Assembly: GCA_027625915.1 (NCBI GenBank) | Contig: JANTQA010000008.1 | Span: 2,559,001-2,623,000 of the forward strand | Source of the DNA: Anaeramoeba flamelloides | Taxonomy: Eukaryota > Metamonada > Anaeramoebidae | Reading direction: 5' to 3' | Length of the DNA: 64,000 nt | In this document: in pieces, positions 43,527 to 64,000 of the stretch | Numbering within the stretch: the stretch's first letter is position 1 | Layout of the letters: each line of letters starts with the position of its first letter | Notes under the pieces: model-generated | The model's database searches: none | The model's input: the letters and a program-made list of their open reading frames with translations, nothing else | Told to the model about the DNA's origin: nothing | Program-made: the position numbers and the translations under genes

Positions 43527-46215
43527 AAATTATTAAATTTAGAACGGTAGCCATTTTTTGTATCTTTGATATTAAAAAAATTAATGATTTTTTTTTTTTT
43601 TTAAATACATACCATAATATAAAACTAATTATATACCATGTTTTTATTCAAACAAAAAAAAATTTTAACAGTTAATTTTTTTTTTTTTTACATATTTCCT
43701 ACAATTTTCGAATAAAAATCTAAATAAAAATTAATTTTTTTTTTTAATCAAAAATTTATTAATCTTAATATTTCTTAAATTAGATTCGGACAAACACTAA
43801 CCAATCAGTAGTTATGAAATCTTTATTCAAGCGTATAATTTTTTTTAATAAAATATTAATAAATTAAACTCTTCAATTTTTTTTTTTTTAATACAATTAT
43901 TATTCAATACACATTAAGACCTACAAATAATAATAATAATAAACAGTTATCTTAAGAGAATTAAAAAAGATTACAAGGTTGGGATTTTTTTTGGTTATAA
44001 TTCCACATTTATTTTAGAATAGGAAAAAATCTAAATTACAGAAACATCTAACACTTCAAACAATTGTTTAACAACGAGTCTTTCAATAATGTTCCCAGAA
44101 ATTAAATTATTCATATTTTTTTATAAAGCTAATTTATTAACATTTTGGAATTTCAGATTATGAAATAAAAAATTTAAAGATTTAAATTCTTATATTAATT
44201 TCTCTTAATAATTAAACATAATCATCAGAAACATACAAATTCTAATGACATAAAAAAGAATTTAAAATTGAAAATATTGTAATTTTAGGAAATAAAAAAA
44301 AAAAATTTAAACACAAAAAAATATCCCTCTCCCATATTTTGTGAAATTAATAAAAGTTAATCAACAGAAAACAATATGATTCACTGAAAATCAAAATATT
44401 TAAATAAATTAGAAAAAAATATGTTATAATAAAACATCAAAGGAAATATTCAATTCGATAGGTTGGAGATTGCCATATTTTTTCAGCATGTTCAAAATAT
44501 TAGAATAAAGCTCATGCTTTCCCAAATTATTTGGGATTTTGTAGCTCCATTTTTACCCTTCTTGAATTTTCTGTTTATTTAAGAAATAAATACATTCTCT
44601 TAATAAACTAAAAAAAAAAAAACAAGAGAAAATATTTGTTTTGTTTTTTTTTTAAGTTGGGAAAGAAAAAGAAAATATCTTTAATTTGATTTTTATATCA
44701 AAAATTAAAAAAAATAAGTTCAGTTTTCAAGAATTTATAAGTATTGAGTAAAATCCAAGATAATACTCTATTCTTTTAAATTATTATCACACAAGAAAAT
44801 TAGTTACCCCATAAACTTGGCAACATCCTGATTAAATTTTACGAAAAAAAAAAAAGCAAAAAGATTTATTTTCAATTAAAGATAATCAAGTTAGTTGCCA
44901 AGTTCCCCAATTCAACACATTGATTAATTATATAAATAGATATAACATTGTTCTGTTATAAATAAATCACCTCTTAAATATTATCCTTCATATTTTAAAT
45001 ATAAACCCCAAAAAATACTATTAATCACTATTTATGATATTCACTTCGAACAAAAATCATGGATTGATATTTATAAAAAAATCAAAAAAAGATAATTTTT
45101 AATGAAATGAATTTAAATTATGAAAGTTTTGAATGGTTTTCATTTATCAATAACAACAGAATCAAAGATTTTACAATTTGAGTTATGAAAGGGGAGTTTT
45201 AAATAATCATATCAAGGAAATAATTCTCACCCTCTAATAATATAACAAAAAAACACAATAAATATTTTTTTATTTTCAAAATAAAAATACTTTTCATTGA
45301 TATTCACCTTTTCAATAAATACCTCCAAAAAATTTCAAAAACAAACATTACAAATTATCAAAACAACATTCATTTTTGAAATTCAAGAAAAAATAATTTT
45401 TAATTACTTTTAAGTTCCAACATATAAATACGTCTATATTTAACACTTTTTATATACATAAACAAAGCGTAAATATAATGAAAAAAAAAAAAAAAAAAAA
45501 ATTATATGTTTTAAATGAAGAAATAAGTGTCACAAAAAAAAAAAATATTTTTAAATTTGTCAAAATTTATTATAAAATTGAGAAAAAATTAAATCCAAGA
45601 GTTTATCCAAAATTAAATATTTTGGAATTTGTTAGTAAAGTAGAAAGTCAATTAAAAAAAAAACCTGAAAAAAAAAAAAAAGTTTTTGAAAAATAATTGT
45701 AAAATTTTTGAAAAAGTTGTTAAACGAGGAAAATTACAAATTTTCAAATCATTTTATATTTTTTATACTTATCCAGTAAATTAATTATACTTACTTTTAC
45801 TCAAAAAGAAGTTATTTCAATAAATGTTTAGTTAAAACAAAAATTCACAACATTTTTTGAAAAATAATACAGATTCCATAAGAATAATGAAAAAAAAAAA
45901 AACTGAAATAAAAATTAATCAAACCAAAATTTCAATTTATAAAAAAAGATATTAACTCAAAAACAAATTAATAATTCTTTGTTTCAAATATATACAAGAA
46001 AAATTACATTTTTCAAAAAATAAGATAATGATTTTATTAATGTGGAAAAAGATAATTGAAAAATATTTGATGTACTCTTAAACCAATTTGAATAAATCCA
46101 AGAATACATACCAAACAATATATGAAAAAAAACATGTAGGAAAAGTATTAAGTAGAACAACAACAACAAAAAAAAAAAAAAAAAAAAAAAAAAACAACAA
46201 TATATATATATATAT

Positions 46216-46565
46216 ATCCCACTCAAAGGGACCCAACCAATATGAAAAATCCACTTTATTTACAAGAATCAACCAAAGTTAGATTGTTTAGAAATACAAG
46301 AAATAATAAACTTTGTATTAGAGTGATAATCATAAAAGAAAAGCCGAATAAACCATAAATTTAAAAAAAAAAAAATGTTTTAAAATTTTTTGGGCCCTTT
46401 TCATTGGAAAGTATCAAGCAAAATTCCCAATTTCTTTGAGAAATTAAAATAGTTGACAATAAGATTTTTTACTTGTAGATGGTATAAATTTTAAAAGAAC
46501 ATATAAAAGCACACTTTTCTTAATGTTAATTTGGAGTTTCAATTTTTTTTTTTTTTTTTTTTTGA

Positions 46566-46601
<36 letters not shown>

Positions 46602-46772
46602 AAAATACAAAAAAAAAAGCAAAAAGCAAAATATAAAAAAAAAAAAAAGTTCAAAATGAGAAAAAATAATGTTGATCTAAAAATTGAAAATTTAGTTTGA
46701 AAAGAATACTGAATTAAACTCATAGAATGTGTTCTATTTCTTCAATAAAACTGGGCCTCTTTGACTGAAAAA
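46216..46772. mobile_element. Possible small element bounded by CAAAG-GGCCC ends
   Basis: Left CCCACTCAAAGGGACCCAAC; right GGGCCTCTTTGACTGAAAAA, roughly inverted. The same end in better form (TTTCAGTCAAAGGGGCCCAA) begins at about 63944 and runs out of the window. A third motif (GGGCCCTTTTCATTGGA) is at about 46391. The interior is homopolymer-rich. Evidence is only these short ends. Confidence 0.35.
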
Positions 46773-46837
46773 GAGTTTATTTATATTTAAAAAAAGTGGT
46801 ATTATAGAGTATCAATATTTATCTTGTATAATATTGT

Positions 46838-47090
46838 TGAGTAGTTCGAAGTGTCGTAGAATACCGTCAAGTTCCTAGGTTTTCTTGAGTTTTCTGTTTA
46901 TTTAGAAAATCGATAGATTTTATAAATAAAACAGAATAACTCAAGAAAACCTAAAGTTGAATTTCCCAGAATTAAAAATAATAGAGTAAAATCAAAGATT
47001 TTACTCAATTCTTTTGAATCCTGGAAAACCTAACGGCTGTAAGAGGAAAATAATTTCACCCCTTCAAAATAAATAAACATAAAAAAATTT
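46838..47090 (+). repeat. Hairpin-module repeat, copy D
   Basis: Head GTTCGAAGTGTCGTAGAATA then CCGTCAAGTTCCTAGG. Stem-loop 46877-46952 (AGGTTTTCTTGAG...CTCAAGAAAACCT). Stem-loop 46957-47030 of the TTTCCCAGAATT...TGGAAAACC type. Then AACGGC, the tail TGTAAGAGGAAAATAATTTC and an A-rich end near 47085. The first stem belongs to the GAGTTTTCTGTTTATTT type seen in copy B; the second to the type seen in copies A, B and E. Confidence 0.7.
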
Positions 47091-47665
47091 TCTAAAAATT
47101 TAGAAAACTATCAAATGGCTATTAATTTATGATAAAAATGTTGAGATAAATATCATGCTTGATAATTTTTTACATATCAGTACAAACATATGATTTTCAA
47201 TACTACCCCCATTTTAAATAAATCGTTTTTAATATCACAATCTGTAAAAATATCTTGATTAAACATAAAAAAGGAATGCTCTTTTCAACTTTATCACCAA
47301 TTGAAATACAAACAAACAATGACCCCAATAAATAAAAAAAGTTTTAAAAATTCAAAATATAACCAACAATTGAAAACAATATACAATTTTTATTTTAAAA
47401 ATAGAAAATTAATCAAAATTGAATTATAATTTTTTTTTTTTTTTTTTAATCGATGCTTCATTCAATTTTATCTAATTCATTAGTAATTTGTTCCGAATAA
47501 TAATTATTAATTATTAATTATTTAAAAGTTCCCCATTTTTTGATTTCTCATTTACTCTTTCTCTTTTTTGAAAGATCAAAATATTAAAGAGAATATTAAT
47601 TTCTTTAACATAAAAAGCAATAGTTAATTCGAAGAAAACTTTTATTTAATTTTGATTATCAATTA

Positions 47666-60339
<12,674 letters not shown>

Positions 60340-63300
60340 TTTTGTAAACACTTAAAAAAATGAAATTTTTTTTGAATTTTTCAAAGTGTCTTTAGATTTA
60401 TTTTCGAATTTCAAAGATAATAACTCTCAGGGTTAACAATTGAGCTATTTTTTTTTAATTAAAAATAAATTCACATTTTTACTTTTTTTATGTCTTAAAC
60501 TTTAAGGACGAGTTTGCCACCCTGGAAGGTTTATAGTTTGGTATTTTTTTTCTTTTAGTTATCCAAAAGAATTTTCATTCTGAAGAAATTTGACAAAAAA
60601 ATTACTCCTATCAAAGTTTTAAATCAATCAAACAAAAAAAAATAATTAATAGAAGTTTTTGATTGAAAATTTTAATAAAAAAGAATTAGTTTAAGAGATT
60701 TTCAAGTACAAGTTTGAATTTGAAAACACCCCAAACTTATAAAAGTAACTGTAAAAAATCTTTAAAATGCTTGAGATATTGTTTTTGTGTTTATGATTTG
60801 AAATGAAAATTTTAAATTATTTAAATTGTGATTAAATCTAATTTTGGTAGGATCAAAGTAAGGTAAAATTCTTAGGAATTTTTTGGTAGTTATTTAAAAT
60901 TTCAACATTTTTTTGTAATCAAAATTCACAGCGCATAAATTTATCTGGTTTTATAGAGCTTTTTAAGCAGTTTTTTATCCACAATTTTATTGTTTTCTCT
61001 TGAAAAAATTGTCCTTACTGATGTGAGAGATCCTATAATGATACAAAAACAAATAAAAATTCCAATGACTTGAAAAATTATAACTTAGATTTTTGATCAA
61101 AATTCTCTCCAAATCTTTGTTTAAAGACAAGTAAGAGATTTTGATTTTTTTTTAAAAAAGTGAATGGGGTCCAAATTAACAGAGAGATTTAAGTACACCT
61201 TGAAAACAAACTTTCTTGGCAACTTTATATATAGGAATTTTAATTATGAAAAGAATTAATTTTTCCTAATTAATTGTTTATAAAAAGATTTGATCTTCTT
61301 TGGTTTGATTTCTCTTTTTTAAAAATGATATCAAAATTGTTGGTAAAAAAATTTTCCTTTTATGAAATCTCACCTTGAAAAATTTACTGGTAATTTTTAT
61401 GAGTAAAAAACATTTGAAATCAAATCTCATTTTCTAAATACAAGAAAAATAAACCAAATAATTAATAATTGAAGATCAGACAAAAAAATAATTATTTATT
61501 TTATTTTCAATAATTATTTACTTCTCTTGGAATTTAAAAGATGAAATAATGTTTTTTTTTAAATATTCGAAGTATAATAACAAATTTTTACTATTTCAAT
61601 TCGAAATTTTTTAAGAATTTATTATTTTTTTTTGTTTAGAATGATCAATTAGAATTGGTTTTATTTATTTAAAAATAATTAACAAAGAGAGAAATGATAA
61701 AAAAAGATAATAATTTTATTCGTTATGATACTGGGTAACCACAAAAATAAAGCACATTTTTAGATTAATCTTTATTAAAAATAATCAAATTAAAATACAA
61801 TTTTATTTTTTTTTAATTCAAATTTAACTGATTTTAAAAAAGTTTTTTGGGGATATTTTGAATTTTTAAACTTTGGTTTGTTGTAATATTTTTTTGAATA
61901 AATATATATTAAAATATTAATATATTATTTAGAATTAAACTTATTGTCCAATAATTTGATTAATAAAATTATTTATTGAAAAACAAATTCAGATATTCAA
62001 ATGAAAAAAAAACATTTTTATTTAAATTTCAAACATATACTGATAGTTAAACTTTTAAGACAAAAACTTTCAACGAAATTTAAACCACAAAAAATCTCAG
62101 TTAAGGTAAATTTTTTGGATTTTTTTAAAACTCAAATTCTTTCGCAGTAAATATGCATTTTGTACCTTAATTTAAGATTTTTTTATACTTTAAATTTGAT
62201 TGGAATGTTGTGTCTTAAAAGTAGAACTGACGTTATATTGTTTTATGATAAAGTTAATTCCTAATCAAAAATATACATTATTCTGGAATTTTATTCCGTA
62301 TAGAAAACAAATGTTCTAAATGGTATTTAAAATATCTTCAAAAGAAAATTTTATAAATAAAAATTTGATACATCACTACATAAAAAAAATAACTTGTAAA
62401 AATAATTTCAAAATTTGAATTTTTTTTTAAATATTGTATTTTTATTAGTTTTTAATTGATTTTATCTAAAAATATTTTTTTTTATTGAAAAGTATTTCAA
62501 AACATCAAAAAATTATTATTTTTAATTGTTAGGGCATATAATTCTTTGCTATTTACTTTTCCGGGGTCTTTCTAGATAAAGTGCATTTTTTACTTGATTA
62601 AAACATTTATTCAGTGTAAAATGTATTTTGGCATCATATATTAAATTTGTTTGGCATATCGATTACCATTCAAAATCAATATATCTTATTTTAATTTTAC
62701 ATACTTTTAAAATAAAAATAAAAATAAATTAAATTTAAAGAAAAATAATGTTTTTTCTCATTATAAAATTTGGAGCTTTTTACAACTTTAAATTTTTTCA
62801 ATGAAAAATTATTTGGACAAAAGACTGAGTCAGATTAATATTGATTATTTTTTTAATTTTGACTATTTTTTAATTTGACCTATTAAAATCTGGTCATAAA
62901 TTTTTCAATATTATTGAATGAGAAAACCTATATGACAAATTATTTTCCAAAATCTCTATTCAATCCAGACTGAAAAAATATAATTTTTATAAAGATTTTA
63001 TTAAAGTTTTACTAACCAAAAAATCGAAAAAAAAAACCAATAATAATAATTCTTAGTTATAAAGATTATTTTTTTATCATTTAATTATGTTTAAATGTTT
63101 GTAAATTATTTTTTACAATTTTATATTCGTAGCTTTATCTATTAAAAAAGTCATTATTTGTTATATTCTTTAGTAATAAATGAAATTATTTCATAATTTT
63201 TTTATGTTTGTTTTTTAAAGTATGTTAATTGTTTAAATTAAAGTTTTCGAGAATTATTCATATTAAAATTTTAAATTTGACCTAAACAAATGAATTACTT

Positions 63301-64000
63301 TTTTCTTTTGATTTAATAGTTATTAAATTTTACCAAAAAAAAAAAAAAAAAAGAAAGAAAGAAAATAATTTGTGAGTAAAAACCCTTTTTTGAATAATAA
63401 AGACTTTTTTTTTATTTTGTAAAATGGGTACAAATTATTTTTGAGATATATTTTTTGGATTTTATTAAACTCATTTTCTTTTAGAGAAGATAAAATTGAA
63501 AAAATGAAAATGAAAAAAAGAAAAAAAAATTCAACAAGTAAAAATCAAACGAATGATAGGTTAAGAAGTTGGAAATCGAAAATTTGATTTTGTATCCAAA
63601 CGTTGTCTCATCAAATTTAGACGTATAATAACTCGAGGTATAAAGATAAAAATACCAATATATATATATATATATATATAATTATAATTACTTTTCTCAT
63701 TTCTTCAATAATTAAATTGATTTCATAAAAAATTAAATAAATCAACTTTTTTTTTTCTTTGAAGTTTGAATTTTGATTAGTTTTTGCTTTCTATCAATAA
63801 ATTTATTTCTTTAATTCGACACAATTAAAAGACAAAGGAAAAAAAAAACGATTTTACTTATTTTAGTGAAAAAAAAATATTGTAATGAAACTATTACTAA
63901 TTAACAAAATTAGAAATGAGAACAATCTCATTTATAAACTCTGTTTCAGTCAAAGGGGCCCAACATTTTTTCCATATATCAATTATTTTATATAATTAAC
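60340..64000. other. Region upstream of the kinase gene
   Basis: About 3.7 kb of AT-rich sequence to the end of the window with no supported gene. It contains short dispersed repeat copy ii (62162-62231), a (TA)n tract (63658-63680) and, at 63944-63964, the TTTCAGTCAAAGGGGCCCAA end motif shared with 46748. No promoter element could be separated from background. Confidence 0.55.
62162..62231 (+). repeat. Short dispersed repeat, copy ii
   Basis: GTACCTTAATTTAAG, a spacer, then GTTGTGTCTTAAAAGTAGAA followed by CTGAC, parallel to 828-898 and, in reverse, to 21820-21890. Confidence 0.45.

Larger units (their letters stand above)
43495..47665. other. Intergenic region between K/E/S-rich gene and kinase gene
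   Basis: Both flanking genes end here (convergent). Contents: a (TA)n tract immediately after the stop at 43492-43494 (to about 43522), long A and T homopolymers (including about 46550-46600), an ACTCAAAGGGACCCAACC / GGGCCTCTTTGACTGA inverted pair at about 46216 and 46748, and hairpin-module repeat copy D (46838-47090). No supported gene. Confidence 0.6.

Overview
The window looks like nuclear DNA of a free-living, amoeba-like protist. It is extremely AT-rich, with roughly 3 to 5 kb of A/T-dominated sequence between genes. It has spliceosomal introns with GTA-type donors and AAG/TAG acceptors, A-rich start contexts, a BTB-BACK protein, a divergent actin-related protein, a BFR1-like protein and a CaMK-type kinase. 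The style (large BTB repertoire, Lys/Asn/Glu-rich proteins) recalls Anaeramoeba, but no marker gene settles the lineage. No viral or retroviral element, CRISPR array, rRNA or tRNA was recognised.

Layout: (1) 2779-11232 (+), V-ATPase proteolipid subunit c, six exons, with a last intron of 7.3 kb full of mobile elements. (2) 14984-18666 (-), BFR1-like coiled-coil protein, four exons. (3) About 18986-21050, scattered decayed coding fragments. (4) 23029-24522 (-), intronless BTB-BACK protein with a C-terminal amidotransferase-like domain. (5) 28931-30597 (-), actin-related protein, two exons. (6) 35745-38245 (-), secreted or surface LamG-like protein with a hydrophobic C-terminus typical of GPI anchoring, two exons. 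(7) 42211-43494 (+), Lys/Glu/Ser-rich protein with a possible small folded N-terminus. (8) 47666-60339 (-), CaMK-type protein kinase whose six exons I could chain across 12.7 kb; two introns are 6.3 and 5.1 kb while the others are 105-177 bp.

The non-coding part is rich in mobile elements, and they concentrate in the giant introns. I can define: a 2-bp-TSD family with CACAGGTAGGAC ends (two full copies in opposite orientation plus one short copy); a TA-flanked family with ends AACCCCAATTCAAAATTTT (533, 536 and 1690 bp forms plus fragments); three foldback elements (25237-25715, 38622-40306, 57324-58477); and a modular hairpin repeat.

The hairpin repeat is the most unusual item. Separate copies at about 8600-9120, 10267-10695, 35370-35490 (-), 46838-47090 and 48450-48805 share a head (GTCAAGTgCCGTAGAGTgCCTAGG-like). 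The head is followed by one or more long near-perfect stem-loops, each opening in AGG/GG and closing in CCT, usually followed by AACG. Most copies end in a conserved tail running into poly(A). The stems come in a few interchangeable sequence types, and one copy holds a tandem array of unpaired left arms. I know no described family with this build.

The genes are unrelated housekeeping or signalling genes and form no pathway or operon. All exon boundaries are inferred by reading-frame continuity and family conservation, not from transcripts.
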